From Chthoniobacter flavus (GTDB lineage Bacteria > Verrucomicrobiota > Verrucomicrobiia > Chthoniobacterales > Chthoniobacteraceae): a stretch of 34,975 nt of DNA. The translations under genes and the position numbers were made by a program. Shown here in pieces: positions 7,792 to 15,999 of this stretch. The notes under the pieces are model-generated. The model was given only the letters and a program-made list of their open reading frames with translations. It ran no database searches and had not been told where the DNA came from. Where the stretch lies: contig CAMARB010000018.1 of NCBI GenBank assembly GCA_945860355.1, positions 1 to 34,975 of the forward strand, in the 5' to 3' direction. Position 1 is the stretch's first letter, and the number at the start of each line of letters is the position of its first letter.

Positions 7792-8276
7792 GCGTTTCCA
7801 CCGCTCGCCCCCTTCAAGCGAGCTGATTGGGCGGGCTGAAGTGCGAACGATTGCACCTGGTTGTTCCAAGTCGGCCGGTACTCGCGGATGAGACTTTGTT
7901 CGATGGCCTCGATGAGATTGAGATCGAGGCCTTCGTGGCTCGCGTCGAGTCCGGTTGTTTTGGCATAAACCGTGACCTTCCGGCCGGCCTTCAGATCGCT
8001 GAGAATCCCGTCGCGCACATCGGTCATGACGCCGTTTTTGTGGTAGGTCAGCGGACGGATGTAGCCCTGCACGCTCTTCCCCACATAGCGGCAGATGTCG
8101 TCCGCGAAGATGACGTACACCAGCGGGCGCCGCTCGGTGATTTTGACAGGCGTTTCGACAAAGACGCTGTCGTCGGATGCGAGTTCGTAGGAGCCGATGA
8201 ACACAAAGCCGTGTTCTCTGCGAAACGTGTCGATGAGAGGGGTGGGTTCGGTGCGGGTGGGTGCGGTGCGGGTCAT
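7788..8276 (-). CDS. Small GIY-YIG domain protein
   Basis: 162 residues. A compact GIY-YIG domain: L52-V-Y54 in PLVYVIF, Y64-V-G66 in CRYVGKS, Arg74 in GYIRPL, and Glu127 in IEQSLIREYRPTWNN, which matches the usual E....I....P..N ending of this superfamily. No DNA-binding domain is fused to it. It may act as a nuclease or depend on a partner. It converges on the larger GIY-YIG gene and shares 4 bases at the 3' ends. Upstream, 8277-8650 separates it from the WYL regulator gene on the same strand. The first 14 residues repeat a TRTxPT pattern, and the start could lie slightly further downstream. Confidence 0.7.
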   Translation of the reverse strand: MTRTAPTRTEPTPLIDTFRREHGFVFIGSYELASDDSVFVETPVKITERRPLVYVIFADDICRYVGKSVQGYIRPLTYHKNGVMTDVRDGILSDLKAGRKVTVYAKTTGLDASHEGLDLNLIEAIEQSLIREYRPTWNNQVQSFALQPAQSARLKGASGGNA

Positions 8277-8650
8277 GGCGGGACTTTACAAGAGCCACTC
8301 GGACATCGGTGGGGTGTGTCTCAAAAAAAGTTCAGCGCGTTGTTTGAGCTCGCGCTTTTGCGGCTGAACTCCGGGCCGGATCACCGCGCCTGCCCAGAGG
8401 GCGGCCGTCGTGAGACGCCGGATCCGTCCACAGGCGCCCCGTCGGGCCCCGCTGATTGCAGGAAGCTGGAGCCCTCCCGGCCCGCTGCGCGGCGCGGTGG
8501 CTGGTATCAACCCGAAAACGGAAGCCCCAGCCGAACGGCAGCGCACGCGAAACCACAATGCCTTCGGGTTCCGCAATTTCCAAAAATCCCTCCGCGCTCC
8601 CCGCGTCTCCGCGTGGGAAATTTCCGTCTCTGAAACTTCGGAGTTCGGGG
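8277..8650. repeat. Intergenic region with CTCCGCG-type repeat
   Basis: No credible gene. The part nearest the regulator (about 8565-8645) is a copy of a dispersed repeat with the core CTCCCCGCGTCTCCGCGTG. Similar copies lie at about 10045-10115, 24475-24520 (inverse) and 24885-24945. The preceding 60 bases (around 8513-8570) also resemble those before the copy at 10045. The rest, 8283-8500, is GC-rich; a minus-strand open frame passes through it but has no recognisable content. Confidence 0.5.
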
Positions 8651-9721
8651 TCACCCGTTGCGTTTGGCCATTTTGCGGCCTTCCGCGGCGACGGCCAACC
8701 GCAGCTCCCGGGGACTCAGGACTTCGCAGTCGGCGCCGAACCCCAAGATCCAGCGGGTGACATCGTTGAGGTCACTCAGCTCGAAGCGCACCTGCACTTC
8801 GCCGTGGGGCAGGGGCGTGATTTTCTGGGTCGGATGCCAGTTGCGTTCGATGACGTGGTGCGCGCCTTCCGCGGTGATCCGGAGTTCCACCGCGATTTGT
8901 CCCTGGCCTGTCCACACCCCGAACGACGTCCCGAGATGGGAGGTGGCGTCAAATTGCGCCGGTCGTTCGATGGGGGTTTGCGTGACCACGGGATTGCGGA
9001 ACCGGGCAAGGATATAGGTGCGCACATTGTCTTTCTCGAGGTCGCGCGCGACCAGGACCCAGCGCGATGCGACGCACGCCAAATGGTAAGGCGCGAGCCT
9101 CCGAAGTTGGTGGTCTGGCTGGCCCTTCGCCTGATACTCCACCCGCAGCTCGCAGCAGTTGATCAGGGTGTCCATGACGGCGCGGAACACCTCGGGATCC
9201 GCGATCCCCGCCCCGGGCGTGCGCACCGAGAGGTAATCGGACATGTTTCCCTCAAGACTGAGTCCGTTTTCTTTGAGGAACCCGTCGAAGAGCTTGTCGT
9301 AGGCGCTAGCGAGGTGTTCGCCGAACGCAACGCCTTTGAACACCGCAAGCGACTGACGCGCCACGGTCAGAGCGATCCGCTCGTCCCGGGAAAGGTTCGG
9401 GCCGACAGGGAAAACGACGCCGAGCTTCGTGTAAATGTAGGTGCCGGTGGGTCGGTCGTATTCAACCGGGAGCTCGAGTCTGTCCTTCATGTATCGCAGA
9501 TCCCGGTGAATGGTTTTGTCCGAGCATTCGAATATTTTGGAAAGACTTGCGCAGTTGATTCGCTGGTGGTTGCCACGGTTTCCCCGGTTGAGCTGTTCGT
9601 GGATTTGCAGCATCCGCCAGAGGGCCGGTTTGTAGGATTTCGCGGCGGCCGTTTGCTTGAGGGGTGTTTTGACAGGGGCGGGTTTGCGGCGGGATGTGGG
9701 TTTACGACGGGATGTGGGCAT
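8651..9721 (-). CDS. WYL-domain transcriptional regulator
   Basis: 356 residues. After a basic, repetitive leader (TSRRKP twice) there is a DeoR-like winged helix (about 30-100; SKIFECSDKTIHRDLRYMKD is the recognition part). A helical linker (RDERIALTVARQSLAVF) follows, then a WYL domain (LRRLAPYHL, RWVLVARDL) and a C-terminal WCX-like extension (LGFGADCEVLSPRELR). WYL regulators usually sense nucleotide-type ligands, and several control phage-defence loci (for example CapW and BrxR). Here it sits beside nuclease genes, so it may regulate that block; this is inferred from position only. The start is the ATG at 9721. Confidence 0.85.
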   Translation of the reverse strand: MPTSRRKPTSRRKPAPVKTPLKQTAAAKSYKPALWRMLQIHEQLNRGNRGNHQRINCASLSKIFECSDKTIHRDLRYMKDRLELPVEYDRPTGTYIYTKLGVVFPVGPNLSRDERIALTVARQSLAVFKGVAFGEHLASAYDKLFDGFLKENGLSLEGNMSDYLSVRTPGAGIADPEVFRAVMDTLINCCELRVEYQAKGQPDHQLRRLAPYHLACVASRWVLVARDLEKDNVRTYILARFRNPVVTQTPIERPAQFDATSHLGTSFGVWTGQGQIAVELRITAEGAHHVIERNWHPTQKITPLPHGEVQVRFELSDLNDVTRWILGFGADCEVLSPRELRLAVAAEGRKMAKRNG

Positions 9722-10149
9722 GGGAATGGGCGATTTCCCCGCACACTAGGACATTTGAATGTCCGTGTTAAGGCGAATCGTCCGCCGAGCGGTTGTCCTC
9801 TGAATGCCCCGGGGGGAATCCAGCCCCGTCAGCGGCGCGAAGGGAGCACAGGCTTCCAGCCTGTGACCTGTGACAATCACAGCCAGGATGGCTGTGCTCC
9901 TTTGAGGGGGGCGAAGGGGGGAGGGGGGCGAAAGGGACGGACAAGTTGAGGCGCGCTCCCGGCCTTCAACACGTTTGAGCTCAAAAACGGAAGTTCCAGC
10001 GGAGCGACTGAAACGGCCAAAGCGCAACACCCTGGCATTCAGTGAGTTCTAAAAAGTTCTCCGCGTTCCCCGCGGCTCCGCGTGAAAATCATCTCTCCCT
10101 GAAACTCCGGAGTTCGGTTTGAGGCAACAGCGAGAGAGGCGCGCCGGGC
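9722..10149. repeat. Repeat-filled intergenic region, including a two-hairpin REP
   Basis: No gene. From 9839 to 9904 there are two short stems, CACAGGC TTCCA GCCTGTG and CACAGCC AGGAT GGCTGTG. A G-rich stretch follows (CTTTGAGG at 9900) and then a GGGACGGACAAG box at 9934. A closely similar two-hairpin unit occurs at 18136-18202. A CTCCGCG-type repeat follows at about 10045-10115. The order hairpins, G-rich stretch, GGGACxG box is shared with the sequence next to the IS66 end at 148-195, which lacks the hairpins. Confidence 0.65.
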
Positions 10150-10557
10150 TCAGTCAAACGGGTTGAGGACGTGAAGCCCGGACGTTTCGAAGTCCGACCG
10201 ATTGCGGGTGATGATCGTCAGGTCGTGGGCAAGAGCGGAGGCGGCGATCAGACTGTCTTTAACGGGCATTGAAAGCCCTTGAGCCTTGAGCCGGGCGAGC
10301 AGTGCGGCCCACACCGAGGCGGTGCGCGCGTCCCAATCGAGGACGCGGATCGTTTTTACGCCCGTCTTGAACCAGGCTTGGAGACGGGCGCGACGCGGTC
10401 CCGCAGGGAGAAGCAGAATGCCGTATTCAATCTCCCCTAACACCACCGGATTCACGCACAGAGCCGGCTCGTTTTGAACCAGCCACTCCGACACCCGCGG
10501 GTTGGGATCGGGACGCATGACTTCACTCAGGACGTTTGCGTCCACGACGAACCTCAT
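10150..10557 (-). CDS. vapC: VapC-type PIN-domain toxin (FitB-like)
   Basis: 135 residues from the ATG at 10557. PIN ribonucleases hold Mg2+ with conserved acidic residues; here these are Asp6 (VVDANVLSE), Glu42 (GEIEYG), Asp101 (MPVKDSLIAA) and Asp122 (NRSDF), so the site looks complete. The expected action is endonucleolytic cleavage of an RNA, often a tRNA, when released from the antitoxin. The start overlaps the antitoxin stop by four bases (ATGA), consistent with translational coupling. The 10623 start of the longer frame would add 22 residues read from the antitoxin gene and is rejected. Confidence 0.85.
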   Translation of the reverse strand: MRFVVDANVLSEVMRPDPNPRVSEWLVQNEPALCVNPVVLGEIEYGILLLPAGPRRARLQAWFKTGVKTIRVLDWDARTASVWAALLARLKAQGLSMPVKDSLIAASALAHDLTIITRNRSDFETSGLHVLNPFD

Positions 10558-10784
10558 AACGCGTTGGTGGATTCGGAGGGGATGTTTTGGAACCAGTCCG
10601 GCTCGGGACAGGACTGGAGCCATTGGACGAAGCCCTCATTTGGGGCCGGGGCGACCTTTTTGAGGAGGTAAACCCCCGCCTCAATCCGCTCCAACGAGAA
10701 CTGTTGGCCGGGCTGGATGCGGTCCTCCCTGCGGAATTCAGCGGGCAAAACGATCTGCCCCTTGGTGGAGACGACAGTGAGCAT
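10554..10784 (-). CDS. vapB: AbrB/MazE-fold antitoxin of the VapBC pair
   Basis: 76 residues. The N-terminal VVSTKGQIVLPAEFRRE is a standard swapped-hairpin AbrB DNA-binding motif, used for dimerisation and autorepression. The C-terminal part (NEGFVQWLQSCPEPDWFQ) is the likely toxin-binding tail. It precedes vapC with a 4-base overlap. A perfect TTGACA lies upstream on the minus strand at 10818-10813, about 30 bases before the start codon; the matching -10 is unclear. Confidence 0.85.
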   Translation of the reverse strand: MLTVVSTKGQIVLPAEFRREDRIQPGQQFSLERIEAGVYLLKKVAPAPNEGFVQWLQSCPEPDWFQNIPSESTNAL

Positions 10785-11007
10785 GGCGTAAGAGGTAACC
10801 TTCCGCCGGCCGTGTCAACCGTGCCCACCGAGAAAAGCCGCGGGGGGCGCCGCAGTCGGCGGGGTCGCGTTTTCTCGGGGGAGCGGGTTTGCCTGTCCCC
10901 TTCGGCTCCTCCCATCTTATCGGGGCAAACCGAACGACTGCGGGCACACACACAAAGGCCTTGAGGCGTGGGTTGCCGCTCACCCCATTTTCGTCCATCT
11001 TCACCCT
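10785..11007. other. Intergenic region between vapBC and the small coupled ORF
   Basis: No gene. It contains the TTGACA box of vapB (10813-10818, minus), an inverted pair CGAGAAAA (about 10829) and TTTTCTCG (about 10870) around a GC-rich core, and a GCCTGTCCCC box at 10891-10900 that belongs to the dispersed GGGACAG/CTGTCCC family. Confidence 0.4.
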
Positions 11008-11211
11008 GTGGCCGCTCCAAAACACTGTGAGATGTGGCGTAAGTCCCGCATCGCCGCTCGAATACTGAGGCGGAAACAAACTTCCCGCCCGCTCTCGGCG
11101 CGAGACATTCGATGGGCCAACGTGCTTGCCGACGATCCCGCGGTCACGAATCGGCTCATCGCTCAAGCAACCTCATGGCTGGAGGCGACCCATGCAACAA
11201 CTGCCCTTTGA
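11008..11211 (+). CDS. Small hypothetical protein upstream of the nucleotidyltransferase
   Basis: 67 residues from a GTG at 11008, or 59 from an ATG at 11032. It is basic and helical in look (RKSRIAARILRRKQ, then NVLADDPAVTNRLIAQATSWLEA). No family recognised. Its stop overlaps the start of the next gene by 20 bases, and the next gene's ribosome binding site (GGAGG, 11181-11185) lies inside it, so the two are likely coupled. By analogy with other nucleotidyltransferase toxin modules it could be a partner or antitoxin, but nothing in the sequence proves that. Confidence 0.45.
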   Translation: MAAPKHCEMWRKSRIAARILRRKQTSRPLSARDIRWANVLADDPAVTNRLIAQATSWLEATHATTAL

Positions 11212-11878
11212 TCGACCCTGGGAACCGGAGTTAAACTGGGACTGCAACGCGGGGCGGGTCGTCGATGCGCTGCTCAAAGAGCTGCTTTCCGAGGGGGGAG
11301 ATTGGTTGGTTAACATTTTCGGTTCCGCACCGTTGCAAATAGCCTACGCCAGCAACTTTTTGAGCGCCGATGTGGACGCTTCTGTCGCGTGGAACAAAGA
11401 GCCCGAGTTTGACCGCGCGATCAGCAGGGCCGGTTTAGCGAGAGGCGCATCCCCGGTGTATGTGCAGCACTGCAAGGAGGCCGCATTTCGCACGAGTCCA
11501 AAGTGGAAAGACCGCGCATGCGTTCACAGGCGCGACTCAGTGACGCTTCGATTCGCTCATCCCATCGACATTCTCATCGGGAAAATCCATCGGCTGGAAC
11601 CAAAAGACCTGAAGGCATTCGAGCTTGTTCGCGCAATCACCGGAGAACCCACGGAAACCGCCCTCCTCCAAGAGTTGAGGGACGCCCCTGATCTGTTCAG
11701 CCTCGCGTATATGCCTGCGGAGGGGGAAAGAGCGTTCTCCGAAAACGTCTCGATTCTATGGCCTCTTTTTTTTGGTCGAGAGATCGACGTTGAGCGGGAA
11801 ATCACCGCCCCCGCCCGCGCCATCCTAAAAAGCAACTACGACCAAGGCGCCGACTTTAAATCAGGCCTTCGCATGTGA
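11192..11878 (+). CDS. DUF6036-like nucleotidyltransferase-fold protein
   Basis: 228 residues from the ATG at 11192, preceded by GGAGG at a suitable distance; this decides the start over a longer frame from 11126. The fold signature is GS at 44-45 (IFGSAPLQIAYA), followed by Asp60-x-Asp62 (LSADVDASV) as possible metal ligands, and a later HPIDILIGKIHRLEPKDLKAF block typical of DUF6036 and AbiEii-like nucleotidyltransferases. Such proteins may add nucleotides to RNA or protein targets, often as toxins; the activity here is inferred. It is translationally linked to the small ORF at 11008-11211. Confidence 0.6.
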   Translation: MQQLPFDRPWEPELNWDCNAGRVVDALLKELLSEGGDWLVNIFGSAPLQIAYASNFLSADVDASVAWNKEPEFDRAISRAGLARGASPVYVQHCKEAAFRTSPKWKDRACVHRRDSVTLRFAHPIDILIGKIHRLEPKDLKAFELVRAITGEPTETALLQELRDAPDLFSLAYMPAEGERAFSENVSILWPLFFGREIDVEREITAPARAILKSNYDQGADFKSGLRM

Positions 11879-12108
11879 ACGGCTGTTTTCGCGGCCGGCG
11901 AATCTGCAGGGGAGAGACAAAGTGTGCGACTGGTAGCCACCCGTTTTCCTGCGCATTTTCCATAGAAGCCCTGTCCCCATCAGCCGCAAAAACGTCCCCG
12001 CCGCTCTCGCTTAATTTGCACCCTCTCTGGCCGAAGAATGGGGTCCACCTCAAAGTTCACTGATTCGAGGCGTGGGACAGTTGGTTGCCTCATGCTTGTG
12101 ATGAGCTG
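11879..12108. repeat. Intergenic region with a 70-base GGGACAG element
   Basis: Bases 11909-11978 form a 70-base unit that starts GGGGAGAG and ends CTGTCCCC, giving imperfect inverted ends. A second 70-base unit with matching internal sequence lies at 16173-16242 (GGGGACAG to CCGTCCCC). Both are preceded by GCGAATCTGCA. Another GGGACAG lies at about 12074. No gene is supported. Confidence 0.6.
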
Positions 12109-13347
12109 TCAGGGGCGCCGGGACTCCAGCATCTTGAGGTTGACCTCGGCGAAGGCTATACCCATGAGGGCAAACGTCTTCGCGCAGCCGAGGTAGTGGT
12201 AGCCGGCATTCGATGCGCCGCGTTTCCACAAGGCGACTTCCGCAGGCGAGATGAGTTTGGCCTCGAACGATTTCACATACTCGCGTTTCTGCTCGTCGGT
12301 CATGTGGCCGTCGGCGTTTGGGTGGTCCTTGTGTTGCGAGTCGAGGAAGTAGCGCATTTGGATCACCTTATCCCTTTTGCCGTTGATGGCGCCGAGTTCC
12401 TCGGACCAAAACGGCGCGGTCGGCACGGCGGCGACGTTGCCTTTGAATTCCGGCAGCAGCGACGGAGCCGTCATGGCTTCGCGGAATGCCACGACGTCGG
12501 CGTCCGCCTTTGCCCCGCCGACACCCATCACGCCGATGACGAATGGCATCTTCGGCACATTGATATCCTTGCGCACGTCGCGGATGAAGTGTGCGAGCAG
12601 ATCCGAGTAAAGGGCGAAGCGGTCCGGCTTGTTTTGGTCCGGATAGACGTGGCCATCGACCATGTCATTCCAGCCTTGGAGCCAGACAAAGCCCGCGACC
12701 TCGAATCCCTGCGCGGCATAGTATCTCGGGTATACGCGCTTCGGGTCTGCGAGCACCTTTTTCACATGCTCGATCATCAGGCGGTAGTAGTGACCGGTCT
12801 CCTTGGTCTTCTCGATTTTCCACTGCTCGAAATTCTGCGGGATGCCGTGTCCCGTCTGTTTGGGATAGTTCTCTTTCTGAAACGAACTCAACTCATACGG
12901 CCCCGCGCTCGGCGGCCGGAAATCCGTGTGCAGGCTCTTGCCGCCCCACGCCGCCTTGATAATGAGAACCGGCTCGTCAAACACCGCATCCATCGTGAGG
13001 CCAAACGTGAACTCCGGGCCGATTTTATCGCCGGGCTTTGTGGAGTCCTGGCCGTAAAGTGAGCCATAGCCCGCCGTGAGTTTGCCGTTGAGTTCGAAGT
13101 TCTTTTCGTCGGCGCCGGTCAGATACGAAATCCACGCCCCAGCGCACACGGTCGGCTTTCCATGGGCACCGCGCATTTTCTTCAGCAACGGCCTGATGGC
13201 GGGATCCTCGCCGATGTAATCGAAGGTGGCAATACTCGCAGGCCCTTCCATGTTGGACTGCCCCGCTAGGATGAAGATCTTGAGCGGCTTCGCTTGCGCA
13301 GGAAAAACGGAAGCTATGAGTACGCTGAGGATGAGTGTGAGTTTCAT
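12109..13347 (-). CDS. Secreted sialate O-acetylesterase family (SASA) esterase
   Basis: 412 residues with a cleavable signal peptide (MKLTLILSVLIASVFPAQA). The SGNH-type catalytic serine is Ser31 in AGQSNMEG, the hallmark of the SASA domain. WLQGWNDM (in the middle) and GYHYLGCAKTFALMG near the C-terminus match conserved blocks, the latter probably holding the catalytic histidine region. Family members remove acetyl groups from sialic acids or plant polysaccharides in the periplasm or outside the cell; the substrate here is unknown. It follows the PDZ/HEAT gene with 45 bases between, same strand, so the two are probably one operon. In Verrucomicrobiota and Planctomycetota such esterases are common in glycan-degrading sets. 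Confidence 0.85.
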   Translation of the reverse strand: MKLTLILSVLIASVFPAQAKPLKIFILAGQSNMEGPASIATFDYIGEDPAIRPLLKKMRGAHGKPTVCAGAWISYLTGADEKNFELNGKLTAGYGSLYGQDSTKPGDKIGPEFTFGLTMDAVFDEPVLIIKAAWGGKSLHTDFRPPSAGPYELSSFQKENYPKQTGHGIPQNFEQWKIEKTKETGHYYRLMIEHVKKVLADPKRVYPRYYAAQGFEVAGFVWLQGWNDMVDGHVYPDQNKPDRFALYSDLLAHFIRDVRKDINVPKMPFVIGVMGVGGAKADADVVAFREAMTAPSLLPEFKGNVAAVPTAPFWSEELGAINGKRDKVIQMRYFLDSQHKDHPNADGHMTDEQKREYVKSFEAKLISPAEVALWKRGASNAGYHYLGCAKTFALMGIAFAEVNLKMLESRRP

Positions 13348-13392
13348 AGAGTGCTCTGCCTATTGGGTTCGCGATGGCGGAGTCGGGGTGTC

Positions 13393-15792
13393 CTATTTCA
13401 GTCGGACGAGTTCCGGCGTTTCGGTCGAGGCTTTGATGGCGGCGATTGTTTCGCGGACGCTCTTGGCTTTCATCAGCATCATTTCCTTTGGGAAATCCTT
13501 TTCGTCCTTTTCGAAATAGTTGCCGATCTTTGTCAGCTCGGGGATGACGGCATTCGCATGGGTGCCGTAGGTAAGCAGGATTTTCATCAGATCCGGGGTC
13601 CGCACCTGGCTGTCCCACGGGTTTTGGTCGCGGGTGTATTTCACGCAGGCGGCGATTCCTTCCGCGATCCGATGTTTTGCCAAAAGCTTGAGGCCTTCCA
13701 CGCGGATGCCGTCGGCAAACATTTCGCCGCTCGGCGCGGGCGTGACGATGGCTTCGAGGATGGCGGGCAGGAGAGGCTTGAGCTCGTCGTAGCTGAGTTG
13801 CTCGTAAATGCCGCCGACTTCGCCGCGCGCGCGTCCGTCCTGATTGCGGAGGCCGGCGGCGACGGCTTTGCGGAGGAGGTCGCGATCCACGCCGTCGAGC
13901 GATCTTTTGAGCAACCCGCCGAAAAGCGCAGAGCAAAGGTAACGCTGCTCCATCCCGCGAGGGTCTTGCGCGGAGGGCCCGAGGGCCAGGCGCTCAAGGA
14001 GTTCCGGGACGGCGACCATGGCGGGTTTGCCGATTTTGGCGAGGGCGTCGGCAGCCTGAATGCGCAGCCAGAGGTCTTCGTGACGGAGCGCTTTTTGAAG
14101 TGCGGGGACTGCGGATCCGGCGGCACCGCGCAGCGAGCCGAGGCCCTGGCAGGCGCCATAGCGGGCGTCGAGGTCGGGCGATTCGAGCATTTTCAGCAGC
14201 GCGGGAATGGCGCCGCTCTTTTTGCGTTCGAGGCCCATCGCAGCACGCTCCCGCACGGTGGGCGACCAACTGGCCAGGCGCGTGAGCAGTTGTTCCTCGC
14301 TGAGCGCATCGTAGGCACTTTTGCGGTCTTTGTTGTTCCAGCCGCGCCCGTCGAGGATGAGCGATTGCGCGTCGGCGGCGGTGAGTTGCGGGACTACGGC
14401 GGGTCGTTTGCCGGTGAGGTAGATTTTTCTGAGCGGCGTGGCGTGAGCGAGCAGGTAAGCGCCGGTACAATCCCAGCCGGCGTAACTGTCGTTGTCGGGC
14501 TCTGGCGGGCCTTGGTGCTCGAAGCCGCCGTCCCAGCGACGCGCGAGGTCGAAGTACCAGCCGCCAAATTCCTGCATCCACGCGCCGGTGGCCTGCGGGC
14601 CGGATTGCGCGATGCCGGGCATGGCCCAGAGCAGGCTGAAGAAGTTTCCCGTGTGGCCGGTGTCGCGCTCCGCGCCGTGGGACGCGATACACATGCGGGA
14701 GAAAAACTCCGCGCCTTTTGCCTCGCCGAGCAGGCTGAAAAGGACGGCGACCATTCCGCACTTGCCGTTGTCTTCATGCGTCTCCGTCCACGGCGCGTGG
14801 TCGCCGTAGGGAATCGCGCCTTTGCCAATGTAGAAGCGCAGCAGCCGCAGGCTGCGCTCGATGGCGAGGTCGAGCGCCGGGTCCTTCACACCGGCGGCCC
14901 GGGCGAGCACGAGCGAAATGGTGAGCGGAATGCCGGGGGAGTTCACCATGCCGTAGCTGCCGAGGCGACCGTCGGGAATCGCGAACCCGTGTCCCCACGA
15001 TCCGACGGCGCTCTGGCCCTTGGAGGCTTCCAGAGCGAGGCGCTTCAAGCCGGGCATGACCGATCGGTCGCCGCTCGCGATGACGTATTCGGAAAGCAGC
15101 ATCATCACGTAGCCGTAATACCAAGACTGCATAGCGCCTGCCGAGAAGTGCGCCGCCCACTGCGCTTCCTTTTTGACGAGCCGTAAATGCGCTGGGTCGC
15201 CGCTGGAAAGCAGCGCGAGCGCGTTGAGCGAACGGGGAATCGGGTCGAGATTTTCCCCGTAGCCCGGCGCCGCAAGTTTGGCAGCGAGCAACTTGCATCC
15301 CTGCTCGAAAACGCGTTTCGACTTCGGGCAAGCGAAAGGCGAGGTGGCTCTGTAATTGCCGAGCACCGCGAGCTTCATCACGACCTCCTCCGACTTGCCC
15401 GCCCGCCAACGAGTAAGTGCCAGCCTTCCACCACCCGCGTCCGATTCAGCCGCCGAGAGCGCCTTTCCCAACTCCGTGCGCGGGTCGTAGGAAAACGGCT
15501 TGCCGCCCACGCCGAGCAACACATCGCCGACTGCGAGAATACGATCGGCGGGCGAGCCGCTTTCGACTTTGGTGATGGCGATCTGGCGGGCGTCGGTGGT
15601 CACCATCGTATCGCAAAACATCCAGCCACGGGCTCCAGTGGCACCGAGATTCCAGTCGTGCTTCGCGCGCGCGGGAATCGCGTCGCCTTTTGTGAAGTCG
15701 GGCATCGTCATCGGCTCGCCCGTTCCATCGGCAAAAGCCGTGAAGGGCGCGGCGAGGATAGCTACGAGCGCGAGGAGCGAGGGTTTAGTCAT
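13393..15792 (-). CDS. Secreted DUF6288-type protein with PDZ and HEAT repeats
   Basis: 799 residues from the ATG at 15792, which has AGAAAGG upstream and begins a clear signal peptide (MTKPSLLALVAILAAPFTAFA). The longer frame from 15984 lacks these and is rejected. After the signal comes a PDZ-like domain (about 50-150: ITKVESGSPADRILAVGDVLLGV), which binds peptide ends. A long helical region with Trp/Gly-rich motifs (SWGHGFAIPDGRLGSYG, YAGWDCTGAYLL) is typical of alpha/alpha barrels, and two or more HEAT repeats follow near 520-640. The function of the family is unknown. It precedes the sialate O-acetylesterase gene and probably shares its transcript. Confidence 0.75.
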   Translation of the reverse strand: MTKPSLLALVAILAAPFTAFADGTGEPMTMPDFTKGDAIPARAKHDWNLGATGARGWMFCDTMVTTDARQIAITKVESGSPADRILAVGDVLLGVGGKPFSYDPRTELGKALSAAESDAGGGRLALTRWRAGKSEEVVMKLAVLGNYRATSPFACPKSKRVFEQGCKLLAAKLAAPGYGENLDPIPRSLNALALLSSGDPAHLRLVKKEAQWAAHFSAGAMQSWYYGYVMMLLSEYVIASGDRSVMPGLKRLALEASKGQSAVGSWGHGFAIPDGRLGSYGMVNSPGIPLTISLVLARAAGVKDPALDLAIERSLRLLRFYIGKGAIPYGDHAPWTETHEDNGKCGMVAVLFSLLGEAKGAEFFSRMCIASHGAERDTGHTGNFFSLLWAMPGIAQSGPQATGAWMQEFGGWYFDLARRWDGGFEHQGPPEPDNDSYAGWDCTGAYLLAHATPLRKIYLTGKRPAVVPQLTAADAQSLILDGRGWNNKDRKSAYDALSEEQLLTRLASWSPTVRERAAMGLERKKSGAIPALLKMLESPDLDARYGACQGLGSLRGAAGSAVPALQKALRHEDLWLRIQAADALAKIGKPAMVAVPELLERLALGPSAQDPRGMEQRYLCSALFGGLLKRSLDGVDRDLLRKAVAAGLRNQDGRARGEVGGIYEQLSYDELKPLLPAILEAIVTPAPSGEMFADGIRVEGLKLLAKHRIAEGIAACVKYTRDQNPWDSQVRTPDLMKILLTYGTHANAVIPELTKIGNYFEKDEKDFPKEMMLMKAKSVRETIAAIKASTETPELVRLK

Positions 15793-15999
15793 TTTGCCTT
15801 TCTGAGTTGTTTGAGTTCCGCCATCGCATCGCGGAAGTTTGGGGGCGTCACCTTGTAAATGAGGAAATCCCTTTTTGCCTACGTGTAATTTCAAGGAATT
15901 CGCTTTTTCGGCCGGATCACCGGAAACGGTTGGAGAGCGGATTGGGGCCAGAGGAGAGAGTAGGCGGCTGTTAGGGATAGACAAAATGTCAATCTAATA
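15793..15999. repeat. Upstream region of the PDZ/HEAT gene with a GGGATAG repeat end
   Basis: It contains the promoter side of the gene starting at 15792 and, at 15966-15995, GGCTGTTAGGGATAGACAAA followed by ATGTCAATCT. That is the same block as at 431-459 and 17864-17893. The repeat ends abruptly at about 15995, where the coding-like remnant at 16000 begins. Confidence 0.45.

Noticed and set aside
8286-8654. 122-codon minus-strand ORF
   Set aside because: Largely composed of the CTCCGCG repeat and GC-rich intergenic DNA; biased composition and no recognisable domain.
8456-9949. 497-codon plus-strand open frame
   Set aside because: Opposite the WYL regulator and running through repeats on both sides; no motifs.
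13294-15186. 630-codon plus-strand open frame
   Set aside because: It lies opposite the signal-peptide-bearing PDZ/HEAT gene, whose motifs are clear. The plus-strand translation has no recognisable domain and is rich in Arg, Gly and Ala, as expected for an antisense shadow in GC-rich DNA.
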